This document shows, one piece after another, positions 46,640 through 60,735 of a stretch of DNA of 64,000 nt. Where the stretch lies: the NCBI GenBank assembly GCA_015956445.1, contig WIUZ02000017.1, positions 806,001 to 870,000 of the forward strand, read 5' to 3'. This DNA is from Thelephora terrestris (lineage: Eukaryota; Basidiomycota; Agaricomycetes; Thelephorales; Thelephoraceae). Position 1 is the stretch's first letter. Each line of letters starts with the position of its first letter. Made by a program: the position numbers and the translations under genes. The notes beneath the pieces were generated by a model. The model was not told the DNA's origin. It was given only the letters and a program-made list of their open reading frames with translations, and did not search any database.

Positions 46640-49600
46640 ATGAGCGATGACTTCGTCCGCCTCGTAACTCAGGCGAACCCTGCAAATAACCAGTACCAAC
46701 AGACCAGCAATGAATATCCGCCAATGTCCTCTCGCGGCGAGCAGCAGCTCGATCCGTTCTTCGACGATGAAGATGACGATGGTCCTGACAACGCTTTCGG
46801 TCGACCGCCTCCCATGCCAATGCAATCACAGTCCTCAGGGATTCACTTGACTAAAAACGCGGCTCCCCCCGCTGGTGCTCCTCAACCTTGGTCGTTCGAT
46901 GATGAAGACCTACAACAGTCTTACCCCGGATCGACATTGCCTTCGTCCTCTAGCTCGATGCTACAGGAGAAGAAGAAGAAACGGCGAATACCACAGATCA
47001 AGTGGGAGTGGCCTTGGAAGAAGAAAGAAGAAGTGCTGACTGGGGAAAGGACAATATCCCTCAACAACCCGTCTCCCAACGACGAGTTCTGTTCCAACTA
47101 CATCACCACCAGCAAATACAACACGGCTACATTTCTGCCAAAGTTCTTGCTAGGCGCGTGTTCTTGCTAGCACTGCACCGGTCTGGTTTCTAACGTCTGC
47201 TTACCTCCAGAACAATTCTCGAAATATGCGAATTTGTTCTTCCTGTTTACTGCTTGCATCCAACAAATCCCTGGAGTCTCACCCACAAACAAATACACTA
47301 CAATTGCACCACTTTTTGTTGTACTATTCGCATCTGCATTTAAGGAGGTTCAAGAGGATTTGGTGAGCACGCCCGTGCTTGGTTGCTGCGCAAATCTCAA
47401 TCTTTTGATCTCAGAAACGACACCAATCTGACGCCGAGCTTAACTCGCGCAAAGCTAAAGTACTCAATGCTGGAAACACGTTTGACGAGAACAAGTGGGA
47501 AGATATTAGAGTGGGAGATGTCATCCGCCTAGAGAGTGATGATTCTATCCCGGCGGATTTGGTGTTAATCGCCTCGAGCGAACCCGAAGGCTTATGCTAT
47601 ATCGAGACTTCAAACTTGGATGGGTACGTGTGCTCTATGTATCTCCTGCGACTCAACGTGAGACCCCCACGCAGAGAAACCAACTTGAAGATCAAACAAG
47701 CTTCCCCACACACTTCACCCATGACTGCGCCACACTTGGTTACCGCACTTAACGGCGCTCTGCGCTGCGAACACCCCAACAACTCACTGTACACCTTTGA
47801 GGGCACATTAGAACTGACCTCCAGCACGGGCCTCCCGAAGCAAGTACCTCTGGGACCCGATCAGGTACTGCTACGCGGTGCGCAAGTTCGAAACACTCCG
47901 TGGCTGTACGGCTTGGTAGTGTACACCGGGCATGAAACAAAACTGATGAGGAACGCGACGTGAGCCGTCGGCTTACCCTGTGCCCCAGCGCTATCTCAAC
48001 CCTTTGCTTAGGGCTGCTCCCATCAAGCGAACCGCTGTGGAACGCCAAGTTAACGTTCAGATCGTGTTCTTGTTCATTCTCTTGCTCGCGTTATCCATCG
48101 GTTCTACTGTTGGCAGCAGCATCCGAGCGTGGTTCTTTTCGTCACAGCAATGGTACTTGCTGGAGACCGCTAACATCGGTGACAGGGGTGCGTCATTGTT
48201 TTTGTAGCGCTCTTGAATAGGCGCTGAACCTGCCATAGCCAAGGGATTTATTGAAGGTCGCATGGCACCCGTTTCTGTTTAGGAATTGACTGACGCATTG
48301 GATGAACAGATATACTGACATTCATTATCCTGTACAATAACCTGATCCCCATCTCTCTCATTGTCACCATGGAGATCGTCAAGTTTCAACAGGCACAGCT
48401 CATCAACTCGGATTTGGACATGTATTATCCCAAAACGGACACGCCAGCACTTTGTCGTACATCTTCTCTCGTCGAGGAACTGGGTCAAATCGAATACGTC
48501 TTCAGTGACAAGACCGGAACGCTTACTTGTAACGAGATGGAGTTCAAGTGCTGTAGCATCGCTGGTGTGGCATACGCAGAAACCGTGGACGAAAGTAAGC
48601 GGGCTGATGCTGAACTGATCGGGTCTAGCAATGGGAGTGAACAGGATGGATGGAAGACTTTCAAGGAGATGACCAGCATCCTTGAAGGCGGCGCTAATCC
48701 GTTCTCGGACCAAGCTGGACGTGGTCGGAATAAGGAAAGGGATGTGATCCACGAGTTCCTCACCCTCCTCGCTGTCTGCCATACGGTCATCCCGGAGGTG
48801 AAGGACGGAAAGCTTCAGTACCAGGCCAGTAGTCCGGACGAGGCTGCGCTGGTCGCCGGGGCGGAACTGTTAGGTTTTCAATTTCACGTAAGTCAATCGA
48901 AAACTGCAATATTACCCCGCAGGTGTTGACTCGCGGACCCAGACTCGGAAGCCCAAATCTGTCTTTGTCAATATTCAGGGGGTGTCCCAGGAATTTGAGA
49001 TCCTCAACGTTTGCGAATTCAACTCCACAAGGAAACGGATGTCCACTGTGATTCGTGCCCCAGATGGAAGGATCAAGTTGTATTGCAAGGGCGCTGACAC
49101 TGTCATATTGGAACGTTTGGGCCCAAATCAATTGTACACGGATCGAACGTTGGCTCATCTAGAGGTAAGTGAAGCTATTGTGGACCCTACACATTCTCAT
49201 GTGTGTTTCGCAGGAATATGCAACTGAGGGACTGAGAACCTTATGCGTCGCTTGCCGTGATGTTCCCGACGCGGAATATCGACAATGGTCCGCAATTTAT
49301 GACCAGGCCGCTCAGACGATAAATGGTCGCGGCGAAGCATTGGACAATGCCGCTGAGCTCATCGAGAAGGACATGTTCTTGCTCGGGGCAACAGCGATCG
49401 AGGACAAGCTTCAGGACGGAGTTCCCGATGCAATCCATACCCTACAAATGGCCGGCATCAAGGTATGGGTGTTGACGGGCGACAGGCAAGAAACCGCCAT
49501 CAACATCGGAATGTCGTGTCGATTGATCTCTGAATCTATGAACTTGGTGCGAAACTCTCATTTTGGCTTTGAGCGTCGTGATTTATCCCGCTGGCAGGTC

Positions 49601-51432
49601 ATCGTGAACGAGCAATCTGCACTTGGGACGAAAGACTTCCTTGAAAGACGGTTGATCGCGATCAAGAACCAAAGGAATACCGGAGAGCTGGAGGATCTCG
49701 CTCTGGTTATCGGTCAGTAGCTGCTTGGAGCTGGGAGTACTCGGTAGATGCTGATACCTTGTTCAGACGGCAAGAGCCTGACGTTTGCCCTTGAAAAGGA
49801 AATATCGAAAATCTTTCTGGAGTTGGCTTTGTTATGCAGAGCTGTCATTTGTTGTACGTGACCGGTTCAACCTCCCGGGCTTCAGCCTCGTTCAACGTCA
49901 TCTCTAGGTCGCGTGTCACCGCTCCAGAAAGCCTTGATCGTTAAGTTGGTCAAAAAGAACACAAGCTCGATCTTGTTAGCCATCGGGGATGGTGCTAACG
50001 ATGTCAGTATGATCCAAGCTGCACACGTCGGAGTCGGAATCTCTGGTGTCGAAGGTCTTCAGGCCGCTCGTTCCTCGGACGTTGCTATTTCACAGTTCAG
50101 ATTCCTGAAGAAGCTCCTCCTCGTCCATGGAGCCTGGAGTTATCAGCGGCTTTCTAAGCTTATTCTCTGTGGGTGTCCTGTTACCCTACGTGCCATTTAT
50201 TCCCCCTAATCGCTACATCTTAGATTCCTTCTACAAGAATATCGTGCTCTACATGACACAGTTCTGGGTGGGTGGTTAGTTGAGCGATAAGCAAGCACAC
50301 TTATTAACAAGAAGTCGATTCAGTACTCGTTCTTCAACAACTTTTCTGGACAGATCGCCTACGAGTCATGGACGCTGTCATTGTACAACGTTGTTTTTAC
50401 CGTCCTCCCTCCTTTCGTCATCGGTGTCTTCGATCAATTCGTCTCTGCCCGGATCTTGGATCGGTACCCTCAGCTCTATATCCTGGGTCAGGAGAACGCG
50501 TTCTTCACAAAGACCGCTTTCTGGCTCTGGATATTTAATGCATTGTACCATAGTCTGGTCCGTCCTGCTTGACCTCACGATTTCCCCACCTTTAACACGT
50601 TATTATCTGAAGGTCACTTTCGGGTTCTCAGTCATCCTGTTCTGGGGAGACCTCAAACAGTCCGACGGCCTGGATTCTGGCCATTGGTTTTGGGGAACAA
50701 CACTGTACCTTATTGTATTGCTCACGGTATTGGGGAAAGCCGCCTTGGTTTCAGAGTGAGTTTTTATTCACATTGGTACTTGAACGGTTCTGAGAATTAC
50801 AACCCTATAGTCTGTGGACGAAGTACACGGTAGCCGGTGTGTATCTTTGGACCCATTTTCTACACCTCAGCTTAATTCGTGTTTCACAGCCATCCCTGGA
50901 TCATTCGTATTCGCCATGGTGTTCCTGCCGATCTACGCATTGGTTGCTCCGGCAATCGGGTTCTCGACGGAGTATCGTGGTCTTGTTCCAAGGCTATGGG
51001 GAAACTCGGTTTTCTACTTCTCCCTTCTGCTCGTCCCTATCGTATGCTTGGCCCGTGACTACGTGTGGAAGTAGTAAGTGGCATAACTTCTGTTTCGTGA
51101 CCTCCCGCCCTCATGCTGGTCCCCAGCTACCGTCGAACATACATGCCAGCGTCATATCACATCGCTCAGGAACTTCAAAAGTACAACATCCCGGATTACC
51201 GGCCGCGGCAGGAACAGTACGCACATCGAGACCCGATATCAATTCCGTACGCTCATGTGATCATCCCCGCAGGTTCCAAAAGGCTATCAAGAAAGTGCGT
51301 GCTGTACAGAGGATGCGACGAAATCGTGGGTTCGCTTTCAGTCAAACCGAAAACGGGACCAAACAAGATCAGGCGAGGCTCATTCGAGCTTACGACACGT
51401 CCAAGAGCTCCGCGAGGCCCTCCGGTTATTGA
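46640..51432 (+). CDS. DRS2: DRS2-type P4-ATPase (aminophospholipid flippase)
   Basis: Large multi-exon gene for a phospholipid flippase of the trans-Golgi/endosome. The N-terminus is hydrophilic, then comes the P4 opening ([52 protein letters not shown]). The actuator domain has SNLDG/ETNLK, the P4 form of TGES, split by an intron. [17 protein letters not shown] is membrane segment 4, with PISL. The phosphorylation site is [15 protein letters not shown]. The nucleotide domain has [11 protein letters not shown] and [10 protein letters not shown]; the hinge has [13 protein letters not shown] and [20 protein letters not shown]. Segments 5-10 follow ([40 protein letters not shown]), and the end is KSSARPSGY. 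The start is ATG 46640. The motif set points to the Drs2/ATP8A class rather than Neo1. Confidence 0.93.
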
Positions 51433-51789
51433 TACGATTCCACCGCTTTTACTAGACCTTAAGTTGTGGACTTGGCTTTTCCGTGTAACCCATATATTAG
51501 CTATTACAAGGATATTATTTTATGTTTCTTTTGTTTGTCGCGGACGTTTAGTGATATACCCCACTCGTTGTCATTGCAATCGTCTGTCTTGTCCACCAGC
51601 AAAAATCCTCTAGATAACGCCTGGACGCGTTGAGGCTCCCGGTGAAACGCGATCGTACCACTTTCGGAGAGAAATTAAGCAGATCCAGATTCCACCTTCC
51701 CGCCTCTTATAAGTATTCCACCCATACAACACGTTCTTGACCATCTCAGAAAACCGGCTTATCGTCTACTTTCTACTCGTGCCACTGGC

Positions 51790-53489
<1,700 letters not shown>

Positions 53490-55901
53490 ATTGTAACTTA
53501 GAGTTTTACATTGTGTTCTGTATGTATATGCCTTTTTTGATTGCACAATTTAGCGTGTAAATAGTGAATAGGATTTCTGTCTTCGGATCCAGGAGCGGGT
53601 CTTGAGTAATCTGGATGTGGGGGTCAAGCGCAATCGCCATAGGGACTGTCACGGATGGTAGTGAATTGCGACACTCAGCTCCCCCACTCCTCTCCCGTTG
53701 CATCAAACACCAAGTCATAAGCCTTGCGGCGATAGGAAGAACGAAGAGGATGGAGGATCCTTGTCGATGTTGGCCTGGGTTACGCTCAAGCCAATCGTGC
53801 CACAAACGCTGTTCGAACAGGGTCGAAGCCAAGAGGACTGAGCTCAGCGCTTCATCGTCTGGGAGAAGGACTTGCGACGGTCCGAATTTGACGTTACATT
53901 CCCTGTTTAACCGCGTACATCGGAAGATGTGTTCCTTACAGGCAGCATCAGTAAACACACCAACATTCTCAAGCATCGCGGAGAAACTCTCTTGAGCCCA
54001 AATTCCCCCAAGATTACGCCACCGTACCCCAGCGAAGACCGAGCACCAGTTGACCCTGCGAAGACGGAGTTAGCAGCCAGAAGGAATCCTTCGGAGCATC
54101 CCCGACTTACAACGCCAAAACTTAGTTATCGACGAGAGACGTTGGTTGAGATAACGCAACGTCCTAAAAATGACCCAGCTCGAAGGAACTTGAAGATCGA
54201 AAGAAAAAAACCATCATGCCGTCGGTGATTCCCGGACACCGTCGAAATTACGAGCGAGGCCGCCTTTCGCTCCATAGTACCGCCGCGCTAAGCCTGGAGG
54301 CGATTGTTTGTGAGCGATTTGCGCCCTGTGCCAACACTATCCAATGGTGTGCACGTTCTACTGCGGGCTCTCTTTTATAGTTACTGGTACCGGCCTCTCG
54401 CGGACCCGCGGCGGTAACGAAGGTGGGGCTGGGGCCAGAGGTTCCGGTTCCAGTGGAGCTGGACATACAAACTTTCTGGGTGGTGTCAAGTCGCGAACTC
54501 TCTGGAAAATGCCCAAACCGAGGCCGCCGGACAAGACGAGTGGCGAGATCTAAAGCATCGGTTACCGCGTTTCACGAGGAGAGGGCGCTGTTGTTCCCCT
54601 TCTCAGTTGGTTTTCATCATCGAAATGCAGGGTAACTACAAGAAAGTGGGTGGCGAGCAGGTTCCATACTCGGAAGCAGATCCTGTGATCGACGCCTCTG
54701 CATTCTTCAAGGCTTTCCCGCTCAGGGGGATAATGCAGGGGACTGAACTCAATCTGGAGCATTTCCACCCACCACAGCCGCACACCACTCATTGGAAACA
54801 GCTGTATTTACATAAATCACCGCTGGTGCTCAAAACCCATTTCTTGGCTTGTCTCTCTCGTGATTAGTGGTGCGCAATCAAAATGAGAATTTTTATTCGT
54901 TAGGTACATAGGTGAAGGAGAGTGAGATCACTGGGCAAAAGCCCGCAGGGCTTTCAGGCCGAGGGAATCTGGCGTTGGACTCCTTGGAGGCCAGCTGTGT
55001 GGGCGGGAGGGTCCACGAAGCTGGCTCGGCGGCCGTATCCTTCGGTCAAGTATGAGCTGAGCCAGCGAGCGTGAAGGCGTTTGCTGGAGTGAGCGTCTTC
55101 ACGAAGAGGGTGTGGAGGGTGGGGAAAAGAGACGAGCGAAGGTGAGACGGAGACGGAGGAGATGTCCTCTGAAGTGGGACACGTGCCGGATCACCTTCCG
55201 AGCCGCAAAGACAATTGTCACAATACTCTCTTTGCATCGATCATGCTTCCCTCCGCCGAGACGGGCAACAGATCGACGAGCGGACAAGTTTGGTAATTCT
55301 GATGGGAGAAGTTGCTTCTATTGGGACGTGAAATGGAGGGAAGCTACGTGCCACTCAAACGCTTGCCATTGTGTCGTGACATGCAGGGAACCTACTCGAA
55401 TCAGTACGCACGACCGTTTGCATCCGTCGATGGTAGGTTCTCTACGGGATTCGCTGGGAGTACCTCGCTCTCAGTAACGAATGGCAGCGGAAATCGACAC
55501 ACCGTCTCGGGCCAGTTCAAGAGTCAACGTCAGCAATGTGGCTGCAGAGTTAGCGAGCAAGCGAGTCGGGACTAATATTTTCGAGCGGGGAAGTCGAATG
55601 GAAGTCATCGACAATCACCGGCACCGCCCAGAAAGACCCGTTGAAGCATCGATCGACGAGCTTCTTACCGAACAGGCGAGCCTGCCAGTGATTGATCTAC
55701 AACCCCCGCGGTCACGAAAGTTCGTTCGGAACACTGTCGTACTTTCGACCCGCTTGGCCGACGTGCCAATGCTGAGACACTGGCCCGGCTAGAGCTCAGT
55801 TGTGACCAAAAGGAGATTAATGAATGGATTTGACTTTCGGGGACGTATCCCATTCGTTTGGGGAGCGCCAATGGATGCTCGACCTATGTTCCGGGATTGG
55901 G

Positions 55902-55909
55902 TATAAAAG
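55902..55909 (+). promoter_or_regulatory. TATA box of the secreted-protein gene
   Basis: TATAAAAG about 115-120 bases before the ATG at 56023, a strong match at a typical fungal distance. Confidence 0.6.
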
Positions 55910-55973
55910 CTGCACGGTGTTCTGGTCAAAAATCTCATCGACACTTCCAGTCGCCCTCATCCCAAGTAACCTT

Positions 55974-56019
55974 CTCCAGCCTCTCTCCAGCCTCTCCAGC
56001 CTCTCTCCAGCCTCTCTTC
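55974..56019 (+). repeat. CT-rich tandem repeat in the 5' leader of the secreted-protein gene
   Basis: Four to five copies of a TCTCTCCAGCC-like unit lie just before the start codon. CT-rich leaders are common near transcription starts of highly expressed fungal genes, and such repeats can change length by slippage. Confidence 0.65.
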
Positions 56020-56022
56020 GCC

Positions 56023-56654
56023 ATGCGTTTCTCCACCATCTTCACTGTCCTCGCCGCTGGTGCTATGGCTATTGCTGGGGCTGTCCCCGAGATCGTTGCG
56101 AAGAGGTCCACCAACGACATCCAGAGCGCCTTCACCACCCTCAGCAACAAGTGCGACACCATCCTTCCCAAGTTTACCAGCTGCTCCGACAACGATTGCA
56201 CCACCACCGTTGTCGCCGAGTTGGTCGTCGCTATTGAGGCTTGCACGGCCGTTGTCAAAGGATGTGACGGCGGGGTTCCCTCTGCCGCCCTCGTTGAGGT
56301 CGTCGTTGAGGTCGTCGTTGTAAGTGGTGCTGTTCTTTCTCGTGGAGCTTCCTCCCACTCACGCGCCGTTATAGAAAATTGTAGCCGCTCTGTCCGCCCA
56401 TGTCGATGTGTGCATCGGGTGTGACGGCTTGATCGATATCTACGCTTCTGTCAACGTCGCCCTCGCCGCTTGCTTGGCTGTGGTCGTCGAACTGTGCGCC
56501 GGTTTAGCAGCCCTCCTCTCCATTGCGTGAGTTCCCTACTTCACGCTTGTCCACACCTCTCGCTAACTCTCCTTGCAGCGTCGGACTTCTCGGTGTGGTG
56601 TCTGCCTTGATCAGCTTGGACTTCACCGCGGTCCTTTCCGTCTGTTTACTCTAA
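56023..56654 (+). CDS. Small secreted cysteine-containing hydrophobic protein
   Basis: Three exons (56023-56319, 56375-56526, 56579-56654) give 174 residues with matching phases. A signal peptide (MRFSTIFTVLAAGAMAIAGA) is followed by a KR site (EIVAKRST) that could be Kex2-cleaved. The mature part has about nine cysteines in short pairs or spaced motifs (NKCDTILPKFTSCSDNDC, IEACTAVVKGC, VCIGCDGL) set in alanine/valine-rich helical sequence. There is an internal Val/Glu repeat (VEVVVEVVV) at the exon 1 end. It is not a classical hydrophobin by spacing. Related small secreted proteins are frequent in Agaricomycetes and their roles are unknown. The TATA box and CT-rich leader suggest high expression. 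Confidence 0.72.
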
Positions 56655-56716
56655 AAGTAGATTCCCTTACGATTTTCTCCTTTTACTTCCCATCCTTTTG
56701 CTTTTCCACACATCCC

Positions 56717-56852
56717 TGGCTTCTTGGGTAACACCCAAGAGGCTTGACCTATGTCAGCTTGCTGGCGCGAGTAGGATTTTTATCTTGTGCTCCCTGGTCT
56801 TCTGGGTGTCACCCAAGGACTCTGGTGAAAGTCAGCTTGTTGGCGCGAGTAG
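56717..56852. repeat. Imperfect tandem repeat with hairpin-forming arms downstream of the secreted-protein gene
   Basis: Two units about 70-80 bases long share CTTGGGT-AA-CACCCAAG or CTGGGTGTCACCCAAGG arms, then AGTCAGCTTG(C/T)TGGCGCGAGTAGG. The first arm pair can form a 7-bp stem with a tiny loop. They lie 60-200 bases after the stop, probably in the 3' UTR. Confidence 0.65.
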
Positions 56853-57279
56853 GGAGTACACACGGTAGCATGAGGATTGGTCCAGTAACGTGCCTACGTC
56901 TATGAATGCTATTTGATTTAATTCGTTTCCATACATCCCAAGTTCGCACCCTATCATTTATGGATCAGTTTCTTTCCCATAACGCACAGAGAGCAATTTC
57001 CCCCGGATGCGAAGTTCTCTAGGCCCGGGAGAGTTTCTTTGTCACAAGTAAGCCAGCACCCAAAAATGCAAGTGAACACGCTGAAAAATCGAGGGTTCAT
57101 CGTCAACAAGCTGGTCTGTGCGGCTACACAATATCCCAACGGCCACTGCGGTGCACGGACTTTGATTATCTAACCCTCGAAACTCCAGAGTGATCAAATG
57201 TTGCTAAGCGTGGGCATCTCGTGGGTTGATGGGCAAATCTGTCTGCCGCGAGCTACGGTAGGCGGGATGGCCACTAATG

Positions 57280-57960
57280 AGTGGCCGTGATTTTGACATT
57301 GGGCCTCCGAGGACCTCTTCGGGATTCGGTCTCAGGTACTGGCGGAGGAGCCTTCTTCGAGGGGAGTGGTTTTGAGTATGCGTCGCCATCGACAGGCTTG
57401 GTTTCCCTGTCAGCGATGAAGGGGGGATGGGGGTGATTACCCATCCACGACAGCTAAATCCATCCTCAGCACCGTGACGGGATTACCTTGAACCAGGTAA
57501 CGGCGTTAGCGGGCGACCGACATGTCCTCGATGATCTCCGGTTTGGTCGCGTACCCGTGTCCCCAGAGGGTTGTTCGCCCACACTTGGGACAAAAGCGCG
57601 TGACCGCCATATCCAACAAAAGTGCGCGTTTCGATACCGGCCCAAGATGATCCCATCGGGAATCGAATTATCTAGCAACCTCTGAGCAACGTCTCTTAAC
57701 GGCAGATGAGGAATGCGGCCACGAGTGGTGCTCGAAAATCTGGTTCGACGCATACCTATACGGCTTCCTGGAGAGCCCCACACAGCTCCGTCGAGAGTCC
57801 TCACGATTTCGGCTCAGAGCGCACGCAAGACGGCTTCCTTACCCCGTAGTTCGACAGCGAATCCAGGGAACTTCAGGTGACACCGCCGCGATATACCAAG
57901 AAATCTCTTCAGGCATTGTTGTCGTGACCGACTCAACGTCCATTATGTCTGTCGAATTCA
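57280..57960 (-). pseudogene. Possible decayed zinc-ribbon gene (GFA/CENP-V-like)
   Basis: In one minus frame, about 57530-57660, a segment reads LLLDMAVTRFCPKCG followed by RTTLWGHGYATKPEIIEDMS. The FCPKCG-T-LWGH pattern resembles the C-terminal zinc-binding half of glutathione-dependent formaldehyde-activating (GFA/CENP-V) proteins. A single TAA interrupts the frame, which then continues RRYLVQGNPVTVLRMDLAVV and, through a short intron, into KPLPSKKAPPPVPETES and a stop near 57280. I could not find the N-terminal CxC/CxxC part. It may be a pseudogene or a misread exon structure. Confidence 0.25.
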
Positions 57961-58639
57961 GCAGCCGTTAAAACATCCGGCCAACCCTCAAATACATTGA
58001 TCGCAAAGGCCATTACCAACATGAAAGTTTCAGCCAACGGCCGAGGGAAATTGGGAGATGGGAAGGCAGCACGTACCTGGGTTACCAGACTTAGGCTCGA
58101 TTATCACGCTCTTTCTGGGGGTCAATACCCTCCGCCTCTGCAACTTGAACCATCCGTTTTGCAGTCCATCCTTCAAGAATCCTGCAGAAGACTTCTGTTC
58201 GACTTTCCCCCCTAGTCAGACGAAAGGATGCGTAAGGCTCCCAAGAATTGCGCTCCAGAAGGCTAATCGACGTACAGGGGTTACGCTTGAGCCCCGCGTC
58301 CTTATCAAACCTGTCTACATGCATGGGGTGTGTGTGAACTACAGCGTTCAAGGCATTGTTGAGTATATGCACCAGCTTGTCACGGCATCGCAGGAGTATA
58401 GAGTCGCGAAAAGAAGGGTCGCAAAAGTCGTGCCTTGTGTGGTGAAACGAGAGGGTAGCGAATCCCAGGGCGTAGATCGGCACTCAGTTTATTATGCATG
58501 TCGAGCCTTCAACATCAAATACCAGAGCAACGAGCTACTCCCAACCCCTCCTGCCCACTCCTTCCTCCATGTTGTCGACGGTGAAGTCGACACATAATCG
58601 CCTCCAAGCTTGGCGTCGTAAAAATCCAGAGCCATAAGC
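57961..58639. other. Region without a convincing gene
   Basis: Two overlapping ORFs on opposite strands (58058-58597 + and 58091-58483 -) have no recognisable domain. At most one can be real, and neither shows splice or domain support. Confidence 0.4.
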
Positions 58640-60290
58640 CTAGAACACGACCTTCTTCCCGGCGGAAGGTACTATCGCGGCGGACTCTTTCTTTTTCATT
58701 TGCTTCTTGGCCTCCCAGGACGGATGAAGGGGCTTATCCTCTAGTCGCGGTTTCTTCGACGGAGGTTGCCCGTGCCCCCTCCCACCTCCATCAGCTTTTG
58801 CAGGAGTTCGACCTCCATACCCTGAATCGCTTTGCTTCGGAGGCTCAAAGGCCTTCTTCGTAGCCCAGCGAGGACGTTTGGCAGCAGCCTCCCGTAGACG
58901 GCGCTTCTCCTCCTTAATCTTCTGCTTTTCTGCATCCTCTTCCCGCTGCTTGACGACATGTTTCGCACCCTTTCCGTACTTCTTCTCCCAGATTCTGGAA
59001 CAGTGTATGATGAATATTCTGTCAAAAAGTAAAAACAGTCCAGCTCACGCTCTTCGGGCTCGTTGGCCTCTGCGGTTCTTTCTACCGTCCTTGCCATCCA
59101 CAGCTTCTAATTCGTCTTCTGGATCTGAGTCCCCAGTTCCAGGGATGTATCCAACTGAGAGAGAAGGAAGAAATGTTGAAGTTCCTGCTTTTCCAGAGGG
59201 CTTTGAAGCCCTCTTCTGGGCATGCGACGAGGGAAGGGGAGTATCAGAATCAGAATCAGGGGTTGGCTCTCCCTCGTCGCTCTCGGAGACAAATTCGGGC
59301 TTCAGTTTCACCTTCGATTTTGCCCTCGAATTAGGACGGTCTAGAAGGTCCGCATCCAGTATTGAGCCCGATTCTGATTCAGAGTCGGTTGATGTCATGG
59401 ATTGTCCGGTCGAAGGATTCTCATTTTGTGAGTGGACTGAGCCAGACTCCCAGCCGTCATCGTCGACGTGATGGTCAGAAGATTGGGTCTGAGTGAAGAA
59501 ATCGTCTTCCCCAGTGCCTTCCACAGCTTGACCCTCGGAATCTCCTTCCTCGTCAACTACAGCCGCATGAGTGGCACCAGAAGACTTGGCAACCGAAGGG
59601 TCGAGGATAGCCTGGAGGTCTGTTACTAATCCAGATGCACGGCCGGAAAAGGACTTGCAACTCGTCAGACGGTTCCTGATTTTCCCCTCGGCGCTCTGAG
59701 GTTCGACTGTGTAATAAGTGGTGGGAAGGGAGGGCTGGAGGGCTGTAGAGAGAAATTCTAGGACAGTCTCGTTGGTAGAGAGGGTGCGATTGTGCTTGAG
59801 TTTCTGAACGAGGGTGGCAGCAGCGAAGTGCGCTAGGTTCAGAGCCTGCAGGCGGTGAAAAAGTATGCCTTTTCTCCGAATGAGCAAAACGTACCTTGAG
59901 AGCAGCCAGCTGAGCTTCCAAATCCCGCAAAGTGTTCGCGGAATTGTGTGCGTCCGCCCCGGGTTTATCGGACGACGAACGAAGGGACTTGAGTTTCTTG
60001 ACAATGATCTGGGTTTCGTTCACCTTGGCCTGTTTGGCCAACCGCTTGAATTCTTGCAGGCTGTGATGCTTCCATGGTAAGGTTACGTTTGTTCCCTTTT
60101 CCTTCTCAACTAAGAAAACGTTCGCGTACGAGTTTACCGGGAAGAATTTGTTCGGGAGTGAGCTGGACCTGAGATCGAGGGAGGTCCTCAGTGAAAGCCA
60201 AGGAAGAGGGGATTACAGAGGAATGCCCACCCTTTCTTGAGGCGGCCTGGCTGGGCCGCTTTTTCGTTTGATGCCTCTACCCGTGCTCAT
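58640..60290 (-). CDS. BUD22: BUD22 / SRFBP1-like small-subunit ribosome biogenesis factor
   Basis: The start is ATG at 60290 (MSTGRGIKRKSGPARPPQER). Short exons then give VQLTPEQILP and VEKEKGTNVTLPWKHHSLQE, and FKRLAKQAKVNETQIIVKKL follows, a helical N-terminal half typical of Bud22. The middle is highly acidic and Ser-rich (DSESESGSILDADLL, SDEGEPTPDSDSD). The C-terminus has the basic Bud22 signature: RIWEKKYGKGAKHVVKQREE, AAAKRPRWATKKAF and LHPSWEAKKQMKKK, ending GKKVVF. Bud22 acts in the nucleolus in 18S rRNA processing. First exons are short but phase-consistent. The neighbouring genes are unrelated. Confidence 0.8.
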
Positions 60291-60735
60291 GACGGCGAGG
60301 AACAAAAGTCAAAATGTCGGAAGATCAGTCCCGATCACTCGGGCTCGAGTGGGTCAGCGTTCCCAAACTGGACCAGTGTGTATGAACCCTGCCCAGTGCC
60401 AGATCTCGGGCGTCTGTGAGAGTCTACCAAGCTCTGTTGCACTCAATATCGGTTGAATGGCCTGGGACCTCTACTGGGGTGTGAGAGAGCGGTGAAAAAG
60501 GCCCGAGTGTCTTGCTCAAACTCCGTCGAATGGGGCAACCACATCCTGGGTTGCTATACCTCCAACCGCCGCAATTGCACGCGCAAAAAGTGCGTAGATA
60601 GCTGCTCCTGCTGACGCATCTTGCGTCTGGCTCCTCAAATACGATTTGACCCATATCCTAGACTCGCGTAGAACCAACTTCGTTTATCCATTCCTGTATA
60701 TAGATATGTTGTAGAGTGCTGGGGGGTCCCGACGC

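Larger units (their letters stand above)
53490..56022. other. 2.5-kb region without a convincing gene
   Basis: It includes the ERG1 3' UTR and scattered short ORFs. The longest is a 156-residue minus-strand ORF (53506-53976) with no recognisable domain, lying antisense to the ERG1 3' end. The rest shows no domain or consistent splice pattern. The right end is the promoter of the secreted protein gene, listed separately. Confidence 0.45.

Noticed and set aside
53506-53976. 156-codon minus-strand ORF antisense to the ERG1 3' end
   Set aside because: No domain, signal peptide or splice support; codon composition looks like non-coding DNA.
58058-58597. 179-codon plus-strand ORF overlapping a 130-codon minus-strand ORF
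   Set aside because: Neither shows a recognisable family, and mutual overlap means at least one is spurious.
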